Shown: piece by piece, positions 16,396-24,887 of the stretch
How the letters are laid out: every line of letters starts with the position of its first letter
Position numbering within the stretch: position 1 is the stretch's first letter
Assembly: GCA_001314905.1 (NCBI GenBank)
Contig: LJZT01000025.1
Coordinates: 1 to 45,868, forward strand
Direction of reading: 5' to 3'
Source of the DNA: Phormidium sp. OSCR
Lineage (GTDB): Bacteria; Cyanobacteriota; Cyanobacteriia; Cyanobacteriales; Geitlerinemataceae
Length of the DNA: 45,868 nt
The notes under the pieces: model-generated
Told to the model about the DNA's origin: nothing
What the model saw: only the letters and a program-made list of their open reading frames with translations
Database searches by the model: none
Program-made: the position numbers and the translations under genes

Positions 16396-19300
16396 CTAAT
16401 GAGACACACAAACCTGAGACCCGGAATCGGTTTTCACCACCTCCACATGGGTTTGAAAGGCCTCTTTGAGATGAGGCATATGAGTCACAGCCAGGATACA
16501 AGCAAAATCCGGGGCGATCGCCTCAATCGCCGAGACTAACCGTTCACAGCCGCGATCGTCTTGAGTGCCAAACCCCTCATCAATGATCAACAATTGCAAC
16601 GCCGCCCCTGATCGCTGAGCCAACAGTTTCGCCAAAGCCAAGCGAATCGCGAAATTAATGCGAAAGGCCTCCCCCCCAGAATAGGTTTCATAGGCGCGAG
16701 TTCCCCGCGCATCAGCAATATAAATCTCAAGGGTATCAATGAGCTTGCGATTTTTCTTACTGGCTTTCGAGGCCCGCTGCGTCACAAACTGCACATGAAG
16801 CTGATTGGCACTTAGCCGCGCCAAAAACTGATTGGCTTCGGCTTCGAGTTGAGGCAACACCGTCTCGATGGTAAGCGCCTGAATGCCATTCTTGCCAAAG
16901 GCCTGAGTCAACTCCTGATACACCCGATGCTGTCGTTGACTATTGGCCAACTGCTGCCGCTGTTGCTCTAATTGCTCCTGTTGTGCCTGACGATGCTGCT
17001 GTTGTTGTTGCAATCGTCCCAGCTTAGCTAACTGCTCATTGAGCTGCGATCGCCGCTGTTGCAACTGGGCCTGGATCTGGGCAATCTCCTCAGTACAATC
17101 GGGACAATCAAGCAACGAGGCTTCAGCGGCCTCGATCTGCTCTCGCCATTGCTGTAACTCTCGAGTCCGTTGCTCTAGGCGATCGCTCACCGCCTCTAAC
17201 TTCGCTTCAACCTCAGGAAGCCGCTGCTGAGCTTGCTGGAGATCTTGCCATCGCCATCGCCATTCCTCAGCCTCATCAAGCTGTTGCCGTAACTGACGAT
17301 GGCCCTGAACATCATAGTCAAGACGCTGTAGATAATGTTGCACATCTCGAAGCTGTTGGGCCGTTTCTGACTCACTCTCCAACTCCTGTAGAGCCTGCTC
17401 TGCCGCCTCCACCGCTCCCTGCAACTCGGGCCGTTGCTCCTGAAGACGCTGCATCTGTCGCCGGGATTGCTCGAGTTGTGCATTCTGTAAATCGGCCCAG
17501 CGGTAGCGTTCGACAGCTCCGCGAGCTAACGCCAACTCCCGCTCATCATAATTGAGCTTCGCCAACTGCTGTTCAATACTGGCCAACTCCTGAGCAATGC
17601 CCGCTGCATACTCCCCCCGAGCGATCGCCTCTGCCAACCCTTGACACTCGGCTCGCACCTGTTGCAACAGCTCCCATTCCTCCTGGGTAGCGCTCAGTTG
17701 CGCCTGTCGTTGTCCCCGTTCTTCTCGCAGTCGATCATAATCGGCCAGTTGCTGCTCAAGTTGACGATATTCCTGCCGCAACACTTGAATTTCCCGTTCA
17801 GAAATCGCGATCTGCTCCTGAATCAGCCAGCGTTGATGGTGCAACTCCTGATGTTGCTCCTCATGTTTGTCGGCGACTAACTGCCAATGATGCTCATCGA
17901 GGGGGCGATCGCACAACGGACAAGCCGCATCAGGAACCTGCAACAATGAGCGTTTTTGCTCCATCTCCTCTAAACGCCGCTGATACTCCTGTTGGCTGGC
18001 ATGAAGGCCATCCAAAAAACTGCGACGTTCGAGGCCTTTTTCCTTAACCCGTTGTTGATACACCTTGAGCTTTTCGAGGGCTGCGATCTCCTCGCTCACC
18101 TGAGTCAGGGCCTGTTCGAGTTCGGCCCGTTTCTCCTGACGCTGTTCGAGCTGCTGTTGTCGGTTCTGTTGCTGTTCTAGTCGGGCTTCGAGTTGCGCTC
18201 GGGCGCGATCGCGTTCGGCTTCTAACCGTTGCTGCCGTTGTCGGAGTGGCGCCGCTTCACTATGACAATGCTCTAACTCTCGTAACTCGGCCTTGGCTTG
18301 GGCCAGTTGCTCTAACCCAGCTCGAATCTCAGCTTCTCGTTCTAAACTTTGTTGGAACCCGGCCAGTTGGCGATCGCAGGCCTGAAGTTGGGCGAGATCC
18401 TGATGCTGTTGCTGTTGAGCGGCCAGTTTGAGGCGATCGAGTTCCTGACGCAGTTGTGTCTCTCGTTGGCTGGCATCTTGATAGTGACTAAAGGTTTCTG
18501 TGGCCGCTCGCTCTTGGGCCTGTAGGGCTTGATAGTCTTTATAGCCTTGCTCAATCTCCCTGGCCTGCTCCAACACCGCCTTCAGTTGCGATCGCTGCTC
18601 CCTCAGCTGCTGCTGCTCATGTTGTTCGCGCTCATAATCCCCCTCAAGACGCTCACCACTCGCCGCTGCCCAGTCTAACTGTTGCTGCCAACGCTGTCGC
18701 TGTGCTTGCTGCTGTTGGCGATCGTGCAACCGTTGTCTTGTCTGCTGTTGTTGCCCCTCGAGCCGTTCTACTTCGGCCTCGGTTGCCTTGAGTTGCGCCC
18801 CCAACTCAGCCGAGGCGGCCAACGTCTCTTCTAAGCGCTCAACAGACTCTTGCAACAGTTTACTTTCCGCCTTCGCCTGACTCGCAATCTCCTTGGCTTG
18901 AGCGGACAGTTGATCATAATGATCTAACTTCAGCAAATCCACCAAGACTTGTTTACGCTGAGCCGGCTTTTTCACCATAAACTCATCCGCCCGACCCTGA
19001 CGCAGATAAGCCGAACTGAGAAAGGTCTCATAATCGAGTTTAAGCTGCTCAATAATCTGTTGCTGCGTCGCTCGCAGTCCTTTACCCGTGATTGAGCGAA
19101 ACCCTTGCCCCGTCTCAATCTGAAACTCCAAGGAACTCGACTGTCCCCGACGGTGCGATCGCTTAATCCGAAAAATCTGCCCTTGACATTGAAAGACAAA
19201 ATCCACCCAGGCCTCCGTCTCGCCGATGCGGATAATATCATCCTCTGAGCTGGCCCGGGACTTGCCCCAAACCACCCAAGAAATCGCCTCTAGCAGCGAG

Positions 19301-19413
19301 GACTTTCCGGCCCCATTTTCTCCGCAAATACAAGCGGTATGCAATCCACTAAAATCCAAACTGGCCCAGTGGTAGCTAAAAAAGTTGTGAAGCGTCAGTT
19401 GCCGAGGAATCAT
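16396..19413 (-). CDS. sbcC: SbcC/Rad50-type SMC-like ATPase
   Basis: SbcC pairs with the SbcD nuclease to process DNA hairpins and double-strand ends. The ATPase halves are at the two termini: Walker A GENGAGKSS near residue 34, signature YSGGEAFRINFAIRLALAK near residue 910 and Walker B LLIIDEGFGTQD near residue 945. Between them lies a long glutamine-rich coiled coil. A CPLC zinc-hook motif sits at residues 497-500. A second CPDC pair occurs near residue 768, within the coiled coil. The ATG at 19413 is preferred to 19473 because the family begins with the strand that leads into NFFSYHWASLDF. About 1005 residues is a normal length. No sbcD gene is in the window. Rad50 naming would be equally fair. 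Confidence 0.88.
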   Translation of the reverse strand: MIPRQLTLHNFFSYHWASLDFSGLHTACICGENGAGKSSLLEAISWVVWGKSRASSEDDIIRIGETEAWVDFVFQCQGQIFRIKRSHRRGQSSSLEFQIETGQGFRSITGKGLRATQQQIIEQLKLDYETFLSSAYLRQGRADEFMVKKPAQRKQVLVDLLKLDHYDQLSAQAKEIASQAKAESKLLQESVERLEETLAASAELGAQLKATEAEVERLEGQQQQTRQRLHDRQQQQAQRQRWQQQLDWAAASGERLEGDYEREQHEQQQLREQRSQLKAVLEQAREIEQGYKDYQALQAQERAATETFSHYQDASQRETQLRQELDRLKLAAQQQQHQDLAQLQACDRQLAGFQQSLEREAEIRAGLEQLAQAKAELRELEHCHSEAAPLRQRQQRLEAERDRARAQLEARLEQQQNRQQQLEQRQEKRAELEQALTQVSEEIAALEKLKVYQQRVKEKGLERRSFLDGLHASQQEYQRRLEEMEQKRSLLQVPDAACPLCDRPLDEHHWQLVADKHEEQHQELHHQRWLIQEQIAISEREIQVLRQEYRQLEQQLADYDRLREERGQRQAQLSATQEEWELLQQVRAECQGLAEAIARGEYAAGIAQELASIEQQLAKLNYDERELALARGAVERYRWADLQNAQLEQSRRQMQRLQEQRPELQGAVEAAEQALQELESESETAQQLRDVQHYLQRLDYDVQGHRQLRQQLDEAEEWRWRWQDLQQAQQRLPEVEAKLEAVSDRLEQRTRELQQWREQIEAAEASLLDCPDCTEEIAQIQAQLQQRRSQLNEQLAKLGRLQQQQQHRQAQQEQLEQQRQQLANSQRQHRVYQELTQAFGKNGIQALTIETVLPQLEAEANQFLARLSANQLHVQFVTQRASKASKKNRKLIDTLEIYIADARGTRAYETYSGGEAFRINFAIRLALAKLLAQRSGAALQLLIIDEGFGTQDDRGCERLVSAIEAIAPDFACILAVTHMPHLKEAFQTHVEVVKTDSGSQVCVSH

Positions 19414-19653
19414 AAGGTAACAAACAGCCAATGTCCCGAGTCTCGTCTCTAGGAGTCTATCTCTCTTAGACAACTCGATGGAGGTCGAACGTTACGCGTT
19501 AAAGTCGCAACTCGATTTAAGTTAACCCCTATGGTAAAGCCCTCGGGTCAATCTTGGGAAGTTTAAGCGGTCATTAGCGCTTAGTTTGGCAACTTTTCTC
19601 CGTGACAGCACTCCGGTAGACTCAGAAATGAATCCTCGACGGGGCCACTCGGC

Positions 19654-19678
19654 TGAGGTTCGTGAAACACGAACCTCA
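19654..19678 (+). promoter_or_regulatory. Perfect 11-bp hairpin in the DUF815 leader
   Basis: TGAGGTTCGTG (19654-19664) and CACGAACCTCA (19668-19678) are perfect complements with an AAA loop, 35 bases before the ATG at 19713. No T run follows, so an operator or an RNA structure fits better than a terminator. The GTG at 19662, a possible upstream start, lies inside it. Confidence 0.65.
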
Positions 19679-19712
19679 CACTTACACTCAAAATTTGTTC
19701 CGGCATCGCTCT

Positions 19713-21008
19713 ATGAATCCTAATTCAGTTCGCTTTTTACAACATCAAGCCGCCTCACTGCTGCTCTATCAAGGTGTGTTGATGGGTGAAGCGGGGGAAG
19801 CCTTTGTTCAACTGCTCGAAACCCTCTATCGTCACGATAAACCCAGTGCTTGTGTCTATGCCTATGCTCGTTGGTTTCGGGCCTTGATGGCTCGGGGCCA
19901 GAGTTGGCAAGATTATCTCATTCAACGATTGCTCTACGATGACAATCCGTTTACTCGTCAGGCTCAATCCTATCCCTTTAGTGACCTCGATGCCACCTTG
20001 GTTCAGGCGGCCCAGGATGATTTGGCGGCGTTGCAACATCTGGCCACCTGTGGCGGCCCCACCTTGAGTCAATGGGTGCGTCAGGTGACTAAATCGGAGA
20101 CGTCTTTGGTGGCCATCGCCGATCGCATCGGCGAACATCCGCTGCAATTGGGAGAGGTTTGGACTGAGTCCCTGCCCCAGTTAGCGGCGTTTCATCAGCA
20201 TCATGGTGCCGGCACTCTGGCTCAATATCCGGTCTTGCGTTGGCGTCAGTCGCGCTTACAAGGGGTTGCGGTGCCTGATCCAGTCCGGTTACAGGATTTG
20301 GCAGGGTATGAGTCCCAAAAAGCCACTCTCGTCGAGAATACTCAGGTGCTACTCGATGGGAATCTGGCACTGCATGTCTTGTTATATGGAAGTCGCGGAA
20401 CGGGTAAATCGTCTCTGGTGAAAGCGTTGGTGAACGAGTTTGGCGATCGCGGCCTCCGCTTGCTTGAACTCCTCAAGTCTCAACTTCATGATCTGCCCGA
20501 CATTATTGAACAGTTACGAGACTTGCCGCAAAAATTTATTCTTTTTGTTGATGATTTATCCTTTGAAGACGATGATGAGGCCTTTAAAGCCTTAAAAGTG
20601 GTCTTAGAAGGGAGTGTCACCGCTCGGGCGCAAAATGTTGTGGTCTATGCCACGTCTAATCGTCGCCATCTGATTCCTGAGTTTTTTGACGATCGCCCCC
20701 GCCCCAGTGCTGCCGCAGAAATTCATTCCTGGGATACCGTTGAAGAAAAACTCTCCTTCAGCGATCGCTTTGGTTTAACCCTCACCTTTGATCCCACTGA
20801 TCAGACTCGTTATCTACACATCGTCCGTCATCTCGCCGGACAACGACAGCTCAATCTCCCCCTCGAAGCCTTGGAGGCCCAAGCTCTACAATGGGCCACC
20901 CGTCACAATGGACGTTCAGGACGAACCGCACGCCAGTTTATTGAATACCTAGGCTCTCAACGTCCACTGACCCCTCCCACCAAGACCGATGATCCCTGGA
21001 ACGCATAA
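19713..21008 (+). CDS. DUF815 family AAA ATPase
   Basis: This is a cytoplasmic ATPase of the DUF815 family; the biological role is unknown. The N-terminal half (about 1-205) is mostly helical with no known motif. The AAA core has Walker A LYGSRGTGKSSLVKAL (about 225-240), Walker B FILFVDDLSFEDDD near 277-290 and sensor 1 VVVYATSNRRHL near 310. The family motif SFSDRFGLTLTF follows near 350. The ATG at 19713 is chosen over the GTG at 19662, which sits inside a perfect hairpin and encodes an atypical tail. 431 residues is a usual length. The gene is divergent from the SbcC-like gene, and the histidine kinase follows after 154 bases. Confidence 0.88.
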   Translation: MNPNSVRFLQHQAASLLLYQGVLMGEAGEAFVQLLETLYRHDKPSACVYAYARWFRALMARGQSWQDYLIQRLLYDDNPFTRQAQSYPFSDLDATLVQAAQDDLAALQHLATCGGPTLSQWVRQVTKSETSLVAIADRIGEHPLQLGEVWTESLPQLAAFHQHHGAGTLAQYPVLRWRQSRLQGVAVPDPVRLQDLAGYESQKATLVENTQVLLDGNLALHVLLYGSRGTGKSSLVKALVNEFGDRGLRLLELLKSQLHDLPDIIEQLRDLPQKFILFVDDLSFEDDDEAFKALKVVLEGSVTARAQNVVVYATSNRRHLIPEFFDDRPRPSAAAEIHSWDTVEEKLSFSDRFGLTLTFDPTDQTRYLHIVRHLAGQRQLNLPLEALEAQALQWATRHNGRSGRTARQFIEYLGSQRPLTPPTKTDDPWNA

Positions 21009-21146
21009 TCCTCACGGGATCAGGAAAAAGTTTACATTAACTTAAGAATCTTATCAGATCGATTGATCGCCTCTAAACCTGGGCAAGATGTCACCAAAAA
21101 TGGCAACTTGAGTTAAGATGGAGCGTAATAAAAAAATAGTTTAACT

Positions 21147-21152
21147 TATAAT
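21147..21152 (+). promoter_or_regulatory. -10 box close to the histidine kinase start
   Basis: TATAAT ends ten bases before the ATG at 21163. If it is active, the transcript would begin about four bases before that ATG, so translation from 21163 would be nearly leaderless. A second in-frame ATG at 21247 would then have a leader of about 88 bases. Confidence 0.45.
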
Positions 21153-21162
21153 CTCTTTACAA

Positions 21163-23055
21163 ATGGATGAGTTTATCAACGTAGCGGGGATCGAATACCA
21201 GGGGAGATCTGACCATCGGCTTAAAGCTCCATCATCACCGTTGTCTATGTCACCCAAACTCTCCTCCCCCCGGATCAATCTCAATAAATTTTTTGAGTTA
21301 TCCCCAGATCTGTTGGGAGTGATTGGCGCCGACAGTCATTTTAAACATCTTTCTCCAGCTTGGGAATCAGTGCTCGGTCATAGTCACCAAGAGTTAAAGT
21401 CTCGCCCTTGGATTGATTGGATTCATCGTGACGATCTTCAGAAAACTCTCTCCCATATCCATAACTTAGTCATTGTCGGCAAAGAGCAGGTCATCTTTAA
21501 GAACCGCCTCCGTTGTCGGAATGGCAAATATCGCTGGCTGTCTTGGCAAGCCAATTATGATGCCCAGAACCATTTGATCTACACCCAAGTCTCCGACTTA
21601 GGAGAACGTCCCGGTTGTAGCATTAGCCCTAATCTATCAGTGCAAAAGTTTAATAGCCCGGAAGAACACTTCCGTCTTCTCGTTGATGGGGTTAAAGACC
21701 ATGCCATCTATATGTTAGACCGTCATGGACGAGTCATTAGCTGGAACTCAGGAGCAGAACGAATCAACGGCTGGGAAGCTCATGAGATTATCGGTCAATC
21801 GAGCAGCATCTTTTTTACGTCCGAAAGTCGTCAACGGCATCTCCCAGAGAAAGTGCTAACCGTCGCCGCCACCTCAGGCCGGGTCGAGTTCGAAAATTGG
21901 CGGATGCGTAAAGATGGCTCTAGTTTTTGGGCAAATGTGACCATCTCGGCTCTGCGGGATGAACAAGGACAACTCCTCGGCTATGCCACGATTACCCGAG
22001 ATGTCACCGATCGCAAACGGGAAGAAGAAGCCCTACAACAGGCCTATGACAACCTCGAAAAGCGCGTGACTGAACGCACAGCCGAGTTACAAGCAGCCAA
22101 TAGCCGTCTGCGGGAAGAAGTCCAGATTCGTCGCCAAACTGAAGAAGCCCTGCGCCAGTCTGAACAACGACTGACGCAACAAGCCGCTCAACTTGAACAG
22201 ACGTTGCGGGAGTTGCAGAACACCCAGGCGCAATTGATTCACACGGAAAAAATGTCCGGCTTGGGACAGTTAGTTGCTGGGGTGGCTCATGAGATTAATA
22301 ACCCGGTTGGGTTTATCCATGGCAATCTCGAACACGCTAGTCATTATGTTCAGGATTTATTACGGCTCATTCGCTGTTATCAAAAGCATTATCCGAATCC
22401 CAATCCAGAAATTGAAGCCGAGATTGAGGAGATTGACCTAGATTTCCTGATTGCAGATATGCCAAAACTCTTGGCTTCGATGAATCAAGGAACGGAGCGG
22501 ATTCAAGCCATTGTTCAGTCATTGCGTCATTTCTCGGGACTCAATGAGGCGAAATATAAAGAAGTCGATATTCATCAGGCCCTAAACAGTACCTTGCGGG
22601 TATTGGATCACCGCTTAAAAGGAGATGGACGGTATCACGAGATTGAGGTAATTCGTGAGTTTGACGCTGATTTAGTTAAGGTAGCCTGTTTCCCGGGCCA
22701 AGTGAATCAAGCCTTTGCCAATGTCATCAGTAACGCCATTGATGCCTTACGGGAGCGGGAAGATTCTCCCCAGGAGTTCGACTATCAGCCTCGCTTGACG
22801 GTGCAAACTCAACGACTCGACGATCGCGTACGGATTAGCTTCATCGATAATGGTCCGGGAATGCCCGAATCGGTGCGATCGCGTATCTTTGACCCCTTCT
22901 TTACCACCAAACCCGTGGGGAAAGGTACGGGATTGGGACTGTCCACCACCTATCAAATTATTGTGGAGAAGCATCAGGGAAGCCTGCTGTGTGAGTCACC
23001 CAATCAGCAAGGAACGGTGATGTCCTTGGAACTTCCCCTTAATCGATGCAGTTAA
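21163..23055 (+). CDS. PAS-domain sensor histidine kinase, soluble
   Basis: This is a cytoplasmic two-component sensor kinase of 630 residues. Two PAS domains lie at about 40-145 and 165-285, the second with a PAC motif ending [12 protein letters not shown] coiled coil (about 285-355) follows. The dimerisation domain has phospho-acceptor His376 in GVAHEINNP. The ATPase domain has N-box ISNAIDAL near 525, G1 DNGPGMPE and G2 GKGTGLGLS, followed by a normal C-terminus. There is no membrane segment, and no response regulator is nearby. The C-terminal half closely resembles the kinase at 31997-33673, so the two are paralogues. The ATG at 21247 is an alternative start that removes 28 residues lying before the PAS fold. 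Confidence 0.9.
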   Translation: MDEFINVAGIEYQGRSDHRLKAPSSPLSMSPKLSSPRINLNKFFELSPDLLGVIGADSHFKHLSPAWESVLGHSHQELKSRPWIDWIHRDDLQKTLSHIHNLVIVGKEQVIFKNRLRCRNGKYRWLSWQANYDAQNHLIYTQVSDLGERPGCSISPNLSVQKFNSPEEHFRLLVDGVKDHAIYMLDRHGRVISWNSGAERINGWEAHEIIGQSSSIFFTSESRQRHLPEKVLTVAATSGRVEFENWRMRKDGSSFWANVTISALRDEQGQLLGYATITRDVTDRKREEEALQQAYDNLEKRVTERTAELQAANSRLREEVQIRRQTEEALRQSEQRLTQQAAQLEQTLRELQNTQAQLIHTEKMSGLGQLVAGVAHEINNPVGFIHGNLEHASHYVQDLLRLIRCYQKHYPNPNPEIEAEIEEIDLDFLIADMPKLLASMNQGTERIQAIVQSLRHFSGLNEAKYKEVDIHQALNSTLRVLDHRLKGDGRYHEIEVIREFDADLVKVACFPGQVNQAFANVISNAIDALREREDSPQEFDYQPRLTVQTQRLDDRVRISFIDNGPGMPESVRSRIFDPFFTTKPVGKGTGLGLSTTYQIIVEKHQGSLLCESPNQQGTVMSLELPLNRCS

Positions 23056-23060
23056 TGTCT

Positions 23061-23093
23061 CAGTCTCATTTTAGTCTCATTTCAGTCTCATTT
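23061..23093. repeat. 11-bp tandem repeat between convergent genes
   Basis: Three units of (C/T)AGTCTCATTT lie between the kinase stop and the symporter. The third unit contains the symporter stop codon (23088-23090). Confidence 0.9.
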
Positions 23094-24584
23094 ATAAATT
23101 GGCATCACTCCCCGTTGCAGGCGATCCCAGTAGCTCTGTAAATCGGCGGCCACTTCATTCGAGAGAATAAATCCTCCTAACATATTGGGAAACGCCATCG
23201 TCAGTAGCATCATATCGCTGAAATCCAAGACCGATTCCAGGTTGACAACAGTTCCAACAAAGACGCAAAACACAAAAAGAACGCGGTAGATTTGGGTTTG
23301 TTGGTCTCCAAACAAATACGTCCAGGCTCGCTCGCCATAGTAACTCCAGGAAATCATGGTCGAGAAAGCAAAGAGAAATACTGCTAGAGACAGCAGAATC
23401 GGAAACCAGCCAATCACGGTTGCAAAGGCGGCCGCAGTCAGATCCACGCCGGTGCGATCGAGATCTTGGTAAACTCCGGTAATCACCACCACTAAGGCCG
23501 TCATATTACAGACGACAACTGTGTCGATGAAGGGTTCGAGAAGAGCCACAATTCCTTCTCGTACCGGTTCCTCGGTGCGGGCCGCCGCATGGGCGATCGC
23601 CGCTGAACCAATGCCAGCCTCGTTGGAAAAGACGCCCCGCTGTATCCCTTGAATGAGAACGCCAATAAAGCCCCCTTCGACAGCTTTGGGGGTGAAGGCT
23701 TCGGAAATAATGGTGGCAAAGGCACTGGGAACTTCGGTGATATTCGTCAGAATAATCCACAGGGCCGCCAAAACGTAAATCAAACACATCGAAGGGACAA
23801 TGGCCGCGGCCACTGAACCAATGCGACGAATGCCGCCAATAATAACGAGGCCCACTAGAAACGCCAGAATCAGCCCATAGGCCCAGTCAGAGATCGGAAT
23901 AATCTCAGATACGGCGGAGAAGGACTGATTAGCCTGAAACATATTGCCCCCACCGAGGGAACCGCCAATGCAGAGAATGGAAAAGAGAACCGCTAACCCT
24001 TGCCCTAGGGGTCGTAAACCTCGTTGGGCCAACCCTCGGGACAGGTAATACATGGGACCGCCCGAGACACGACCATCGGCAGCTAGGGTTCGGTATTTTT
24101 GAGCCAGGGTACATTCGACAAATTTACTGGTCATGCCGAACAGCCCCGCCAGGGTCATCCAAAACACGGCACCGGGTCCCCCAGTCTCGACGGCAATGGC
24201 CACTCCGGCAATGTTGCCGAGGCCCACCGTGGCTGACAGGGCCGCTGAGAGAGCCTGAAAGTGGGTGAGTTCGCCTTCTTCGTCGGGATCATCATAATGA
24301 CCGGCCACTACATAAATGGCGTGTTTGAAGGCACGAAAGTTGATAAATTTCAGCCGTAGGGTGAAGAAAACTGCTCCGCCAATTAACCACAGGACAATCA
24401 GAGGAATGCCGCCAATGCTAAAGAAAAGCACCTCGGCCATGGACTCGACAAGACCGCTGAAGATGCTATCGATTAGAACTAGAATGTTCTGTGGCCCATT
24501 GCTGGCTCCTTGGGCGGCTTCCTGGGCGATCGCCGCTGTGGGGAATGCGAGTAAGACGATAAATAGTAACCAACGTTGTCTCAT
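23088..24584 (-). CDS. Sodium:alanine/glycine symporter (AGCS family)
   Basis: This is an integral membrane importer that couples alanine or glycine uptake to sodium. About ten membrane segments are visible. The family signatures ALSATVGLGNIAGVAIAVETGGPGA, near residue 120, and RGVFSNEAGIGSAAIAHAAART, near residue 320, are both intact. A signal-like segment (about 6-22) ending AIAQ precedes the first transport segments, as in some relatives. The ATG at 24584 is chosen because it gives a compact signal-like start. The ATG at 24608 would add eight residues. The gene is convergent with the histidine kinase and stands alone on its strand. Confidence 0.92.
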   Translation of the reverse strand: MRQRWLLFIVLLAFPTAAIAQEAAQGASNGPQNILVLIDSIFSGLVESMAEVLFFSIGGIPLIVLWLIGGAVFFTLRLKFINFRAFKHAIYVVAGHYDDPDEEGELTHFQALSAALSATVGLGNIAGVAIAVETGGPGAVFWMTLAGLFGMTSKFVECTLAQKYRTLAADGRVSGGPMYYLSRGLAQRGLRPLGQGLAVLFSILCIGGSLGGGNMFQANQSFSAVSEIIPISDWAYGLILAFLVGLVIIGGIRRIGSVAAAIVPSMCLIYVLAALWIILTNITEVPSAFATIISEAFTPKAVEGGFIGVLIQGIQRGVFSNEAGIGSAAIAHAAARTEEPVREGIVALLEPFIDTVVVCNMTALVVVITGVYQDLDRTGVDLTAAAFATVIGWFPILLSLAVFLFAFSTMISWSYYGERAWTYLFGDQQTQIYRVLFVFCVFVGTVVNLESVLDFSDMMLLTMAFPNMLGGFILSNEVAADLQSYWDRLQRGVMPIYK

Positions 24585-24778
24585 ATTGGGATGTTCCGCA
24601 TCTTGCAACTGAATCTGAATTGGAGTTCACTTTACCAAATCTTCTGGGAATTGGGAGTTTTATGGCTCTTAAGTGGGCGAGTGTGTTTCGCCTGATGCTG
24701 AGTCAGCCTGGAGGTCTAGGGTTACTTTATTATGGATTCAGTCAGTGATTTTCGGGGTAATTTTGGAGATAATTCTGG

Positions 24779-24885
24779 GGGAGATTCTGGGGGAGATTCT
24801 GGGGAGCGAGCGCCTCGGCGGTCTTCTTTCCATCGCGACACACAATCAGCAATCAGCAATCAGCAATCAGCAATCAGCAATCAGC
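24779..24885. repeat. 12-bp and 7-bp tandem repeats upstream of the symporter
   Basis: Two perfect GGGAGATTCTGG units (24779-24802), with a degenerate one before them, are followed by six perfect AATCAGC units (24844-24885). The second array ends two bases before the stop codon of the convergent glycosyltransferase gene. No gene is seen in this 300-base gap. Confidence 0.9.
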
Positions 24886-24887
24886 AA

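Noticed and set aside
24844-24885. AATCAGC array considered as a CRISPR or attachment site
   Set aside because: The unit is 7 bp with no spacers; it is a simple tandem repeat.
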